64,000 nt of DNA from Golubevia sp. BC0850 (GCA_012976225.1 JAAVVG010000038.1:1-64000), one strand, 5' to 3'; positions 10,612 through 23,146 are shown, counted from the first letter of the stretch. The notes: generated by a model from the letters alone, not told the origin. A program made the numbers and translations.

Positions 10612-13600
10612 ATGAATCCATCTTCTCAATCCAAGACTAGTTCTTCTTCTACCTCTTCTACCTCTTCCTCAGCTAACATTCTACCAATTCAACGTAGATC
10701 CTCAACGCCTTTACCAGGGATTAGTGCCACAGCAGAATCACTCAGAGAGAAGAAGCAACGTGCCAAATTAGATTCAACTTCTTCAAATTCGATTCCATCT
10801 GCAACTTCAACTTCTTCTATCAAGCCATCTCCATTAAGAAGATCAAGATCAGAAGAAAGGAGGGCTTTATTACAAGAGGATGAGGAGGAGGATGAGGATG
10901 ATGAGGAGGATGAAGAAGAGGATGGAGATGCAGATGGTCATGACGATGCTCTTAGAGAATTGAGTACTGGGATCATCATGCCTGGAATGACTGGGAACGT
11001 TGGAGGATCTGGATCTCAATCTACTGGATTAGGCATGTCTAGAAGAAGTAACAATCCTTTGAAATTGGCTCAACCAAAGAAGGTAAAGAGTAGTAGTAGT
11101 CCTTCTTCTAATGCTGGCAGTGGGAACCAACCTCATCAACAAATCCAATTGAGACAACAGATCAACTACGCTCAACAGCAATTGAAATCGCAGCAGCAGA
11201 AGTTCAGTGGGGCAGGGAAATACTCAAGTGGTGGTGGTGGAGGAGGATCTTCTTCTCAGCAATCAAAGAATTCTGGGAATGGAAAATCAAGTTCAAAAGA
11301 TTCTGATAAGAAACCTCAAAGTGCTGGTTATAACTACAAGGGAACTCCTTCTAGATCCACTCGTTATTCACTACCAGTCAGAGCTGAGAAACCGGTCAGA
11401 ACCAGTAAGACGACTGGGAAACATGTGGTTTTACCTAGTGAAAGTCAATTAGCCCCTTTGCCGGATGAAGAGGAGGAAGAAGAAAGTGAAAGTGAGACCG
11501 ATGATTCAGAAGAAGAAGAAGAAGGTGTTTCTAAATCCTCCACAGTCACCAAAGAATCTCCTTCAACTCCAACCAAAAAGTCTTCAGCCAAAGACAAAGA
11601 AAAAGCAAGTCATCCAGCTGTAAAACTGTCAAAACAACCTTCGTCCTTAATCATGCCCTCTCAATCTCATGCCAGAGCTCCACCTAGAATCCCCAAATCT
11701 TCAGGTCCAGCTTATCATACTTTCGAAAGGTTGAATCCTCCTTCTAGAATTTCTACCGCTTTACCTAGATTAACTTCTTATGCTTTAGGCACGGCGTTAC
11801 ATCTGCCTACTCTGATTGGATTCTTGAGAAGAGAACATGGCGTCAAACCTAGGTTGTATGACGAGTGTGCTTATGTGGTTTATTTCAAACCTCTTTTACC
11901 TGGGTTTGGTAGAGCTAATGTTAGGAGTGCTCCTGAACCTAGGAGTGGTAGAAGTCCAGGTGGGGAAAGCAGAAGGGAGAGAATGATGGAGGAACAGGAA
12001 GATGGGGGTTATGATGGTGGGGTGAGTTTCTTTTGGGCGTTTGAGATGAGATGGAAGTCAGAGTCGGGTTTGAAAATAATTGGAAGCTGACATTGACATT
12101 TGCTTTTTTCCTGGATTTTCCCTTTTGTTAGTACTTTGCTGCAGCTCCTGAAGAGGAAGAGGAATTAGATCCGGATGGATACGTCAAACATGAACGTCGT
12201 AATAGTTCTGGAGACGTTAAGGAAGAAGGTCTACCTTCAGATGGTGCCATTAGAGAATCCAATCAAGATGAAGGAAAGACGGATAATGAAGGAACTGAGA
12301 CTGAAACGGAAACTGAAAGTCGCAGAAGAAGAGATTCCAAAGATGGTGGAGAGAGTGAATTGGAAGGGACTTCAGACATCGATGGAGATGATGAAGATGG
12401 AAGATTGGAGAGACGTATGAGAAATTACAATGAAGTTGAAAATGCAACTGATAATGAAGCTGAAGGGATTTACAACAAGCCTTTCACTATCGATGGTCAG
12501 CAAGAGACGGAACCTCTTGAAGAGGATGGAACTATTCTTTCAACTCCGAAAGCTAAACCTACCTCTACGGATTCGACTCTAGATGCAGCTTTGGACGAGG
12601 AAATCAAATCTGGATTGGATCTTGGACTTTCCGGGGCTGAAGTTCCAATTTCAATGTCTTCACCTTCTGGTTCAAGTCCTGAACAAATCTTCAACGAGAA
12701 TTTAGCAGGTAAAGGAAAGAGAAGGTCAGCTTCTGAAAGTAGTTCGATTTCTGGAGAAATGGGTTTAATGTCTGGAGATGATGAACCTTTGAATGCAGAT
12801 AGAGCTGGTGCTAGAGATATGCTACTACAACAAGACGAAGAAGAGATCAACAGGAGCGTCATTCAAGCTGGAGCAAGTTTAGCTGAAGAAACTGCTCAAG
12901 ATGTTATGGATGCAGAAGCAAGAGGAGACGACAGAGAAATGGATGGGGAAAATAATGGTCCAACTTCTTCTACTTCGAATGAAGCTTGGAGAAGAGAATT
13001 AGGTCAAGAAGAAGGGAAAGAAGGTTCAAGAACTCCAGGTGGAAGTTCACGTTGGAACTCAAATTCCACGAATCAAGAGAATAGGAAAACTAGAAGTCGT
13101 AGAGTTAAGAAATCTAGAAAGTCTTCTGGTCCAAATCTTGCTTCTCATAATCATGATGGGTCTACTAATTTCCTGACTTCAAGATCTATTTTAGAAGCTT
13201 TACAAGTAGCTGAATTAATCATTCTACCTTATGGAGTATTAGTAATGTACAATTTCTCTTTAGCAGAAGAAAGAGCTATAGTTGATGATGTCATTTCATC
13301 AGGTTGCGTTAGAGGAGCTTTGAAAGCAGACGATGAAGAAACTGAAGCTTTCCATTTCTGTTATGATCCTTCAGTTCCAGCTCCTAGAATTTTCAATGAT
13401 TTCTTTACCTTCAGATCTTCAAATCATCTCTTAAAGCTTTCCTTAGCTCATGCTATTGCTCAATCAACTAAACTTTCAGTCTTCGAAGAATCTATGCAGA
13501 AAACTTTGGAATTAACTAGTCATATCCCAAAAGAATTAGCTAGTTCTGGTGAACTTGCTTTAAAAAGAAGAGAGGCCTTAAGATTAACTGGTAGACTTTT

Positions 13601-14088
13601 CAAATTGAGAGTCGATGTTAATTTAACCAGTAATGTTTTGGATACTCCTGAACTTTTTTGGTCAGAAGCTAGTTTGAAAGCTCTTTATGATGCTATTAGA
13701 GAATATTTGGAAATCGATCAGAGAGTTGAAAATTTGAATGAAAGATTGGCGGTAGCTAATGATCTTTTGGAGATCATTCATGAACATATTGCTAATGAGG
13801 CGATGAGTAAAATGTGAATTCTCCTTCTTGAGTCGTAGAGATCTTCTCTCCAGCTGCTGGTTTCTGATGGCTGACTTCTATCTTTCCTTTTTCTCGATCT
13901 CTATCAGTACTTGGGTCGTCATTTGTCTCATCGTGGTCGCTTGTGTAGTCGCTTGCGGAGAGATCTCAGCTCGTTTGGTTCTTCACGCTAGGAATGGAGA
14001 AGCGGTTGTAGCAGCTCGTGCAGCTACTAGAATGATGGCTCAAGGTGCTAGAGGTACTGATGGGGTTCAGATTCCTTGGGATCTTTAA
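10612..14088 (+). CDS. RMD1/RMD8-family (DUF155) membrane protein
   Basis: Member of the sporulation/Sif3-Rmd8-Rmd1 family, membrane proteins whose yeast members are linked to meiotic division and cytoskeleton or mitochondrial organisation; the exact role is not known. Exons 10612-12021, 12132-13813 and 13908-14088 give about 1090 residues. The N-terminal 360 residues are Ser/Gly/acidic low complexity. The DUF155 domain begins around residue 385 (TSYALGTALHLPTLIGFLRR, then YDECAYVVYF). A long acidic insertion (about 470-820) separates it from the second half: AELIILPYGVLVMYNF, then FHFCYDPSVPAPRIFNDFFT and LSLAHAIAQSTKLSVFEE. Exon 3 supplies the single C-terminal membrane segment TWVVICLIVVACVVACGEI. 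The last donor is GTGAAT, weaker than the rest. It is far longer than yeast Rmd1 because of the disordered insertions. Confidence 0.93.
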
Positions 14089-14403
14089 GGTGACCATCCC
14101 GGAGGAGGAAGGGGTTCTGTTGTCATTCTTTCTTTCAATTCTTTGTTTCTTTTCGCATGTTCAAAGTCTCTTTGCCTTTCTGTATTTAATTCATTGGATT
14201 TCTGAATTTCTCAAATTACGCTTCTCCAAGTTGGGGGTCGATGTGTATTAATGGTCGAATTTTCATTGGTCCTCCGATACTCGGCGCGACCCGTGGCCTG
14301 CGAAGGTTTGTTCAAATTCTTCGAGCTCTTTCTTCCCCTTCCTTCTTCCTTCCAACAACAACCTCTCTCCCTCTAACTCATCCTTACATCAACACACATA
14401 ACA

Positions 14404-15636
14404 ATGGGATTCTCTGACGGTGATACCAAGAAAGGAGCTGGACTTTTCAAGACCAGATGTGCTCAATGTCACACTGTTGAGAAGGGTGGGCCAAACAAGG
14501 GTTAGTAAACAAATTACTTTTAATCTCTTCCCTTTACTTAACCTACATACTTCTGACTGACATTCCCCTCTTCTTTCCTTCCTCCCACTCTCCCTCTCTC
14601 CCCATTTTCCCCCTTTGGTCATCATTGGATTTCTAATCATTTGTTCTGAACCCCCCTTGGTCCTACCCTTCCTCGAACTCCCTCACTTTTCCCTTCAAAA
14701 GTCGGACCAAACTTGAACGGTCTTTTCGGACGTAAGACTGGTCAAGTCGAAGGTTTTTCTTACACTGCTGCTAACGTTAACAAGGGTGTCACTTGGTGAG
14801 TTGGCAGTTTCTTTTTTGCTATCTCTTCTCGCGAATGGGGTCCAGTTCGACTTGGGTCTTTAAAGGTCGGAACATACTGGACGAGGAAGCATACAGAGTG
14901 TGATGGAACAGCGAATTGCTAGGAAACGCTCCGAGAGAAGAAATAGACCCGGTCTTGGAAGACTGAGCCTTCTTACCTCAGAAGGGAAGATCAAACAGAG
15001 GTGGAGGACAGCAAGTCTCGCAGGACCTCCTTCTCTCCTCTTTCAAGAACTACTTCCAGCAGACTTAGATTCAAGCTTTCTGGATATCTCTTCTGGAACC
15101 CTCCCTCACAAGAGGTCGCAGTTCGGTCGAAATCACTATTCCGATGAAGGTGTGAAATTGAATTCAAATCAGTTTACTGACTCTCTCATTCTTCCTACTC
15201 CGTTCTTTTGTGATCTTCTCAGGGACCAAGATACTCTCTTCGATTACCTAGAGAACCCAAAGGTGAGTTGAATTGACCCGAAATCCGCAGAGTTCGAGGG
15301 AGACACAGTTTTTCTTATGTCCAAATTGTGATTAGCTAACCTTGTTTCTCTCTTATCACTCCTTTTACATTTTCACCTCACAGAAATACATTCCAGGAAC
15401 CAAGATGGCTTTCGCTGGACTCAAGAAGGAGAAGGACAGAAATGACCTTATCACATGGCTCCGTGAGGAGGTAAGTTTCCGACTTGATCTGACCATTATC
15501 CACAGCTGCCAAGCTCTTTCGAAAACTCGAGTCCTTCAGCAATTTGATTTTTCATTCGGTATGAAGCTCCTCCGCTTACTTGAATTTCCCTGACATCTCT
15601 CTTCTCTCTCTCTTCTTCTCTTTTCAGACCAAGTAG
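14404..15636 (+). CDS. CYC1: Cytochrome c
   Basis: Soluble haem protein of the mitochondrial intermembrane space that carries electrons from complex III to complex IV. Five exons (14404-14500, 14702-14795, 15223-15262, 15384-15470, 15628-15636) give 108 residues. The haem attachment motif CAQCH is in exon 1, followed by [29 protein letters not shown] follows in exon 2, and [15 protein letters not shown] with the axial Met in exons 3-4. The last coding exon is only ACC AAG TAG (Thr-Lys-stop). The second intron is 427 bp, unusually long beside the other introns of this window. Frames inside that intron (for example 14900-15271) are not coding. Confidence 0.97.
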
Positions 15637-16228
15637 AGCTCCCCATGACTCTCCCGGTCTTCAATTCCACTTATTCGCATCCAAGAAGCTCATGAACGTA
15701 GAAGAAAGTCAATCCAAACCAGAACAAGCCTAATTCTTACTCTCAATTTATAACAAACCACCACTCGCAATAGAACAATTCTCTTTTCTCTCTTTCTTTA
15801 TCTCTCCACATTTCTTTTGGGTCCTTGTCTCTTGTTTGTGATGGTTTTTGACCTTCTCCTCTTGTTCTTTGTTTCATCTTTTTTGAAATGTAAAGTTGAT
15901 TTCTTGCATTTGCTGGAGAGTTGAGGGAGACGGCCGGAGACGAGAGAAGATGGGAGGTGTTGACTGCGATAGGAGGAGAACGTATCTCAAAAACCAAGTC
16001 AGGAAGTTCACATGAGAAAAGACTCGTTAGACCTTGAGGATGAGGAGGATTCTTCACCGCGAGTTTCCGATAACCAAGGAAGATGCTACACGAGAAAAAA
16101 GAAAAAAGTTGGAAGGTCTCTCCTTTTCAGCTTCCCTTCCCAACCTTCCCCATTTGAGCCTAATTCTCATTTCTCCTGATTTCCAATGAATCACTCAACC
16201 ATCAACCAAAGGGGACTGGGAGATCAGG
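15637..16228. other. Intergenic: CYC1 3' flank
   Basis: About 590 bases with T-rich sequence near 15780-15900, probably the CYC1 3' UTR. I see no gene or RNA structure. Confidence 0.5.
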
Positions 16229-17293
16229 ATGAAGCCTACATGGCGAGTGCACCGCCCTCGAACGTCGTTGAATCAAGATCTAAAACCAAGCCAATCAGAA
16301 ACTCGCGAGGGAAGAACACTGGCTAATATCGATGCTCTGCCGGAAGAGTTGTCAGCTCAAATAGTAGACCAAGTCAGAAGCTGGACGTTGGTGGAGGATG
16401 AAGAAGAGAGAGTAGAGATGAGGATGTGAGTTGTCACCTGTCACCTGTCTGCTGTCTGCCTCTGTCCATTCCTTTGATCTTTGCGCTCTTTCCGCACGAC
16501 TGACCTATCCGCTTCTTGATTCCTTCAAGGCTGAGAGATTCGGCTCTCAGGGCCTTGTCCCTGACGTCCAGACTGGGCTACCAAAGTTACTATCCCTCTC
16601 TCATCAGAAACCTCAGTCTCTGCCCATCTGAACTGACTGCTTTCTCTCAAGTCTTAGAAAGTGATATACAATATGGACCGCAAGTCAAGTCACTGGCTCT
16701 TTATCAGTCAGGAAACGACTCCGAGAATCAAGTTTCTATTCCTCTTTCTCAACTGGACTCGCTGGTCTCTTCAACCTCAAATCGATACGAATCTTACAAG
16801 GCAGTGCCTCGTTCAGAACGGAAGCTCTACCGAGATATAGCAGTGGAGAATGCGATGAAGACCTTCTTCAGCAAGATCCAAAGCCTACAGACACTATTCA
16901 TTCTTCATCCGGAGGTTTGGGAGCTGCCTTCAGTCGAACGAGTCGGAGGGAAAGAGATCCCTTTCTCTTTCCTCGCCAACGCACTCAAACAGCTACATAT
17001 CGGGAGATGAGAAGATCGTTGTTTTTTGTCCCCTTCTATGTCAAGCCATTCTCACTATCAAGATCACGACTAAATCACAATCCTTTCCGGAAGAGTATCA
17101 CGAGACTTTCAGTGGTTTATCGAGGATTGAAGACTTGGCTCTAGCGGTGACCTTCACTTACGATCAGTCAGACAGACGCACTTGGTGGGTATTGCCTTGG
17201 GAAATTCGGAGGATTTGGAGAGCCATCGGAGGGGAAGAGAGAGGAGGAGTGAATTGCGATTCGATTGAGGAGACTGGAAGTGTTATTTCCTGA
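16229..17293 (+). pseudogene. Damaged F-box/LRR gene (copy B)
   Basis: This is the most complete copy of the family. Exon 1 (16229-16425) starts MKPTWRVHRPRTSLNQDL and contains the F-box IDALPEELSAQIVDQVRSW. A 104-bp GTGAGT intron joins in frame to exon 2 at 16530 (MLRDSALRALSLTSRLGYQ). Leucine-rich-like segments follow to LANALKQLHIGR, where an in-frame TGA ends the frame at 17010. Comparison with copy C at 57 kb shows that about 50 bases have been lost here, after GGGAGATG. The sequence then resumes as EEYHETFSGLSRIEDLAL and RTWWVLPWEIRRIW up to about 17293. It is therefore probably a pseudogene, or it encodes a truncated product of about 226 residues. It is convergent with copy D. Confidence 0.72.
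16255..16933 (+). repeat. 679-bp inverted repeat, right arm
   Basis: Partner of 7958-8636, nearly identical in reverse orientation. This arm sits inside F-box copy B, where sequence on both sides continues the same gene, so this is the likely source and the left arm the derived copy. Both arms enclose 7.6 kb with YJU2, the RMD-type gene and CYC1. Confidence 0.93.
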
Positions 17294-17725
17294 GAATTGT
17301 GATCCCAGTCTTTGAAGCTGTGATGAGTGTCTTGTGAATGACACTCGAAGAAGTAAGAATTCTGATTGAGAGCGGAAGAAAGGGATAAGGACAAAAGGAA
17401 CTAAGTGAAAGAGACCGTGATGGTTTACACCTGAACCTGATTGAGATCAGCTCTTTGAAGCTCTCTGAATCTCGGGCAAGAGATTGGGAGTTGCCTTGAA
17501 GATAGAGGAATTTTGTTGACGAGAGCGAGAATCTGGATTTTGAAATCAGTTCAAGAGAACCTTAGAAATAAAAACTTGGATGCTTCAAGGGTCACTGAGT
17601 CGTGATGATGATGATGCTTCGGCAAAGCTGAAACCAAAGAGAGCTGTCGATAAGTTAGGAGCAGGATCAGTCGAGAGTGGGAACCATATGATTGCAATTC
17701 AGCTCAAACAGCAAAGAACAATTCT

Positions 17726-18807
17726 TCAAACCTCGACTTCCCAATCATACGGTATTAAATCTAAGTTCACAACCTCCCCGACCAGCTCTCTACACTGCCT
17801 CAACGCTTCCGCATTCACACGAGAAAACGATACAATGAGTGTTCTTAAAGTGTTCATCTTGATTCCGTGGAGTTCCGATCCCTCCTTGACGTTTCTGTCT
17901 CTGGCACGAAGTAGAGCCAAGAGATCTTTTCCAGCTTTATCCGACCCATCAAATCTAAAAATTTGCAACTCTGGACAACTTGCTGTTATTTCTTGATAAC
18001 CGAATAGATAAAGAAGCCTCAGTTCGGATATTGAAGGTAACCCTGAATGAACAAATTCGAGGCAAAGCTTCAGTGTTGAAGGAGCTATCATCCAGTTAGG
18101 AAAGTTGCGATCCCAGTCCTCCAGTTCGAACACCTCCAGGTTGGGGAAGGAAAGCGGGAGAACTTGCTGATTATCTCCAGGAATGAAACCAATGTTGAGA
18201 TGCTTGAGTGATTGAGAACATGGCTGAAGAACCTCCCTCCATTTCGCATTTGAGAAGAAGGATTCAACCCTCAAAGAAACGAGGCTCTGGAAGAGGTGAG
18301 GATGATCTAGATGAATGTTCCAGAGAGAAGGGATCCATAGTACTTGAAGACATCCTCTTTTCATCTTGAAACTAACTTCGACATTAGGGAAAGCGGCTCC
18401 TAGTAATCTGAAGGTTTGCACGTTTGAGAGCTCGAGTAGAGAGGTTGCAAGCTCTCAATTTTTGGCATTTTAGCGTCTAGCATCCTCATGTGAAGGACCG
18501 TAAGAGTTCCACTGGATCTTTGAAGACACCGGATGAGTTGCCCCAGATCTGCTGCTTTTGGACCTTTAACGAAAATCGAAATCTCCTCCAAGCTTGATCC
18601 ACTCCTTTCGTCGAATTGATCCAGAACGGTCTGAACTTCTTCCAGAGTCCCACCAAGTTTCTCGAGGATCCTCCATAAAGTCATATTCTCGTTGATGAGC
18701 TCCAGTCACTGCTTACAGATCTGCCTAGCTTTGACGACCTGTTTCGAAAAAATTCGTTTTAAGGTCGAGAGGAGAGTCTCGGACGGAAGGATCTCATTGA
18801 TGTTCAT
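17726..18807 (-). pseudogene. Damaged F-box/LRR gene (copy D)
   Basis: Minus-strand F-box relative. From the ATG at 18807 the frame reads MNINEILPSETLLSTLKRIF, an F-box-like helix pair, then RQICKQ. It meets a TGA at 18706-18708 exactly where F-box proteins usually have Trp. The same frame continues beyond as LELINENMTLWRILEKLGG. A one-base frame change near 18440 separates this from the long leucine-rich part (frame 18421-17726: NLEVFELEDWDRNFPNW, ISELRLLYLFGYQEITASCP, ending DLIPYDWEVEV). With one nonsense codon and one frame change in an otherwise well-preserved gene, it looks recently inactivated, unless the assembly has errors. A frame open upstream to 19032 has no ATG. Confidence 0.7.
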
Positions 18808-19482
18808 CTGATTAGCTTCGGTGAACCAGGGGGTTGAAGGAGCTGGTTGCCTGTGCCCAGATTTGAATATGCCGAATAGAGAAGAGTGAGAGAGTTGGCG
18901 GGTTCCTGTCGAGTTACGAGTATAATCGAGAGAGTGAGGATGAGGCTGCGAGGCTGCTGAGTGAAGAGAAAAAGATGAGATGAGTCTTTTCTCCAACCAC
19001 CTCTTCCTGTTAGACTTTGAATCGGATCTCAATACTCACTCACCTTTGCCTTTGAGAGAATCGCTTTCTGAGGAGGAGTGGTCCAGGAAGAAGATGATCG
19101 CGAAGGAATGAGCTTATTGATGTGGATGGCTGCTTCTTGAGAGACCTCGCTCATGCGTTCATCTTACTTAGCTATCAAATGGACACGTGTATAATAAACA
19201 ACAGGATCAATCGATCCTCCTTCTCCATCTTATGTTGGGAGGAAGGGCATGTGAAGGTGACGCGTTTCGCCTAACCCGTGGGATCACTCTTCATCCGACT
19301 TCCATTTCTGATCAGACTTCTTTGCGTTTATTCTAGTCATCAAGATCTCTTCCTTTCAGACATCGATCTAGTCTTCAAGAGCAAATCTTTTCCTACAGAG
19401 TTATCTCGATCCTCTCGTCCTCTGCTCCCTCTCACTTTCCCTCTTACGCCTCCCTCTTGTTTCTTGAGCCCATCTCTCACTC
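18808..19482. other. Intergenic: F-box copy D upstream and CAF-1 p60 promoter
   Basis: The part next to 18808 is open in the F-box frame to 19032 and could include an upstream exon. The remainder is CT-rich leader of the CAF-1 gene. No other feature is seen. Confidence 0.4.
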
Positions 19483-22400
19483 ATGGTCCGCTCCAACACC
19501 TTCGAAATTCGTTGGCATGACACTCAACCAATCTTCTCATGTGATTTCCAATCCATAAGATCATCTTCTCTCATCAAGACGTTAGACATCAACAAGCTGC
19601 AAGCAGAAGCTGCAGCTCAACTGGAAGGTGATCAATCGGCTGCATCTTCAAGTACTAAAGCAGCTGCTTTAACCAATCCTAGTCAGAGTTGGAGGTTTGC
19701 TACTGCTGGTGCTGACAATCAGGTCAGAGTGAGTCATTTCGATTAGGGAGAGAAGCGAGAAGGTGATGGGAAGATTGAACAGAGATCGGGCTGCACGAGG
19801 TGCTATGCTGTCAGGGAGAAACAAGGTGGAAAGGTTTTCAAATTTCGTTCTACTGTCGAAACATACCTGCATCACTTGGAAAGGAGTGAAACTGTGAAGG
19901 TTGGCCATTCTCGACTGCACATGCTGCGCCAGCTGCAGCTGCAGCAGTCCTTCGACTCCTCGTTCTCTGACAGAGGAGGTTCGAGGATCAATGGCATCTG
20001 TGAGAGGAGTCAATGTGATGCTCCATTGGCAAGCTTACCCTCTTCCGCTGCCTGGCGATGAGGGTCACGAGTTGGTGCTCCTTTTGGGGTGATGCTAAGA
20101 GGCTAATCTCTCCCTTCCCTTCTCTCCTTCTCACTTCATTTTTCTTACAACTAGGTATGGATGGTCTATCCAAACATTCCCTCCCCCGCAGCTCTAGCCG
20201 GTGCTGCTTCCTCAACGGCCCCTCTACCTCCTAGAGTGGAATTCTTATCAACTCTATCAAGACACACTCACGCTGTCAATGCAGTCAAATTCAGTCCCAG
20301 TGGTGAAAACATCGGAACTGCTGGAGATGGTAAGTAACCACTAGCTTGAACTGCAACCGAGTGGAACGCAGGGTGCGGAGGGCTTGTTCGTCTGATTAAT
20401 GCTTCACTGACCCCTCTCACAACGATGATACCCCCTCTTCTTCTTTCAGACGGTTTCCTAATGATCTGGTCACTCTCTAATTATCACGTTGCGTCCATAG
20501 GAGAGGAAGAAGAAGCGACTTATGCCAAAGAGACTTGGAAGCCGAACACGACTTTAAAGATCACACCTTCAGAACTCTACGATTTGGCTTGGAGTCCGAA
20601 TGGCGAGGCTATCGCGGCTGGTGGAACTGATTTTGTGGTTAGGATCATCGACGTAGCTGGTTGTGAGTACTGGCTACAGAAGAGACGAGGGAAAAAGAAA
20701 GTTGCTTTCTATTCAGAATGTATGCGGCTACTGATTCGTGATTCTTTCCTCCTCAACTCATCGGCAGCTTGCGTTATCAGAGAGATTCTAGAACACTCCC
20801 TACACGTCCAAGGGGTAGCTTGGGATCCACTAAACGAATTTCTAGCCACTCAATCCGCCGACAGAAGCGTCCACGTCTTCAATCTTCACACCAAATTCAA
20901 TTCCTCAACTCAAACTCACCAAGGTCTTCCAGGTACACCTCAGTCAGTCTCTAAAAACACCAAGATGGAACTTCATAAGAGAAGTGGAAGCTTTGGTGGA
21001 GTAGGAAATTCGAACACCAATCATGGAAATGGCAGCAGCTCTGGTTCCGCTCTCGCTGGACCTAGCACCTCTTCTCATTCGAACGCTGAGAGTGCTAGTT
21101 CAGCTAGCGCAGCTGGTGGGAGTGGAACTGGTACGAACTTCATCTGGGATCTTTCGGCAAGACCTCCAATGCAGAGGAGAGGTAGTAGCGTTTCTCATGC
21201 CAGTGAAAGCGGAGGAGAGAGAGACAATACGTTCCCTCCTGGAGGAGGCAGGTCTGGAAGAAGTTCTACACCCTCAAGCATCATTGGAGCTACTCCTGGA
21301 GGATCCAACTCGAATTTTCAAGTCGCAGCCTCAATCCCAGCTCCCGTTCATGGCGTCAATCCCACTTCTGCTGCCGTCGCGCCTGGTGCGAGACCTGGAA
21401 CTCCAACTCCCTCGATCCCTCAGAGTCCTTTCTCAACTGCAAGTGCAGTCGGAGGTGGGGGGATCCCTCACGCTATGAACCCGCCTCAACGCACCCCCTC
21501 GAGAAGGTCTAGTTTCAGCGGATCCAACGCTGAGATTGAACCTGGCTCTCCTCCTACTTCCACGACCTCCTTCGCTCCAAGCTCGATGGTTCGATTGGCT
21601 AGTGGTGGAGCTCCTATCACGGGACATGAGGCTGCCAACGCTGCCGCGACGAATGGGACCACTGGATCACTGAGGAATGCTAGATCTTCTTCAGTCTCGA
21701 CACAAGGAGGAGGCGGAGGGGAGAACTTGGCCAGGTCGGTCAGATCGTCTTCTCCCATGCCACCTCTACCAGCCATCAGAGCACCTCCATCTCCAAAACA
21801 ACGTCTTCAAGCAGCTCAAGCTCAACTAGGTTCTGGCGCAGGAAAGGGAATGCTGGCGAGAGTCCAGCTATACGGAGACGAACACTTCACTGGATTCTTC
21901 AGAAGGTTGAATTTCAGTCCTGATGGAGCTCTATTGGTCACCCCAGCCGGTACTTTCGACGCTCCTCAAGCTCCCTCAAGCCCAACTTTCTCTCCCCACG
22001 CAGTTGCTTCTTCCTCTGGAAAGAAAGGTTCAAGCTCCGGTGCGACCCAAGAAGTTCCTCCGATCCCTGGCCTAGCTTCAACTAGTGATCTCAACTCCTC
22101 AGCTTCAGCTAGAGCCAACGCAGCTTCCGCAGCTGGTAGATCTACTGTCTATCTCTACGGCAGAGGAAACTTCGGCAGAAACAACTCTCCTCTCGCTCAT
22201 CTCCCAGGTCACAAGACGGCAAGTATCGTGGTCAAATTCAATCCCATTCTCTATGAACTAAGGAATTCGAATCCAGATGGAAACGCAGGAGCTGACGGTG
22301 GAACCCAACCCCATCAAACCGTTCCCTTAGAAGTGGGAAGAGAGAAGAGAGTCAACATCGCTCCTCCTCCTCATGTCCCTTCACGTTCGAACGGCAAAGG

Positions 22401-23146
22401 AAAGGAAACTGTAAGTGGAGCCAATCAAGATGCTCCAGAACCATCAACCTCCAAGAGAGCTAAAGATAGTTCTGGTGAATCGAATCAATCCTCTCATCCC
22501 AATATCCAAACTCCAAAGAGCATGATCGGTCTACCTTACAGGATGATCTTCGCTGTCGCTACTTATGATAGTGTCTGGATCTACGATACTCAGCAAACTG
22601 GTCCTCTTTGTTGTTTCAGTAACATGCATTACGCTGCCTTCACTGATTTGGCCTGGTGAGTTCTTTGGGAATCAGTTGTCTGGCTTGTCTCTGTGTGTGT
22701 TCTGTTCTTACTTATCGCCGCTTCTCCCCTCTCTCTTGTCACTCAGGTCACCCGATGGTCAGACTCTGATGATGTCATCCACCGATGGCTACTGTTCAAT
22801 AGCAGTCTTCGATTACAACGAACTTGGAATCCCGTATCAGTACTCCTCTCAGCCTTCTTTGAAAGCGCCAGTCTCTGGAACTGTCGCTCCAATCCTCCAC
22901 GCTCAAGGAATTCCTTCGACCCCTGCTTCAACCTCCAATACCAATTCCAATTCAGCTTCAGCTTCTCAAGTTCATCCTCACGCAACTCATGCCCAAAGTC
23001 CGCTCGGTTTGGGTTTGAACGTTGGAGCTCCAGCTTCTACTTCCACTTCAACAGACCCTAAAGCCTCAACAAGCCAAGCTTCAGATTCAACAGATCAACC
23101 TAAAAAGAAAAGAAGAATCGCTCCAACCATTGTTACCAACCCGTAA
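19483..23146 (+). CDS. CAC2: Chromatin assembly factor 1 p60 subunit (CAC2/CHAF1B)
   Basis: WD40 subunit of CAF-1, which deposits H3-H4 on newly replicated DNA in the nucleus. Five exons (19483-19728, 20155-20329, 20450-20662, 20768-22655, 22747-23146) give about 973 residues. Key family strings are MVRSNTFEIRWHDTQPIFSC, FATAGADNQVR, FLSTLSRHTHAVNAVKFSPS, GTAGDDGFLMIWSL, ELYDLAWSPNGEAIAAGGTD and HVQGVAWDPLNEFLATQSAD. A large Ser/Gly/Pro-rich insertion (roughly residues 270-560) lies inside the propeller. WD repeats then resume with FTGFFRRLNFSPDGALLVTP, IVVKFNP, YRMIFAVATYDSVWIYDTQQ and FTDLAWSPDGQTLMMSSTDG. The C-terminus is Ser-rich and ends with a PKKKRRI nuclear-localisation-like motif. 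It is roughly half again as long as human p60 because of the disordered insertions. Confidence 0.95.

Noticed and set aside
14900-15271. Plus-strand 123-codon frame
   Set aside because: It lies in the 427-bp intron of cytochrome c and only overlaps its exon 3; no family resemblance.
7958-16933. Terminal inverted repeats of a large DNA transposon
   Set aside because: The arms are internal pieces of an F-box gene, the right arm is continuous with the rest of that gene on both sides, the enclosed genes are ordinary housekeeping genes, and no transposase or target duplication is seen.
17580-17996. Plus-strand 138-codon frame
   Set aside because: Antisense to the leucine-rich part of F-box copy D.
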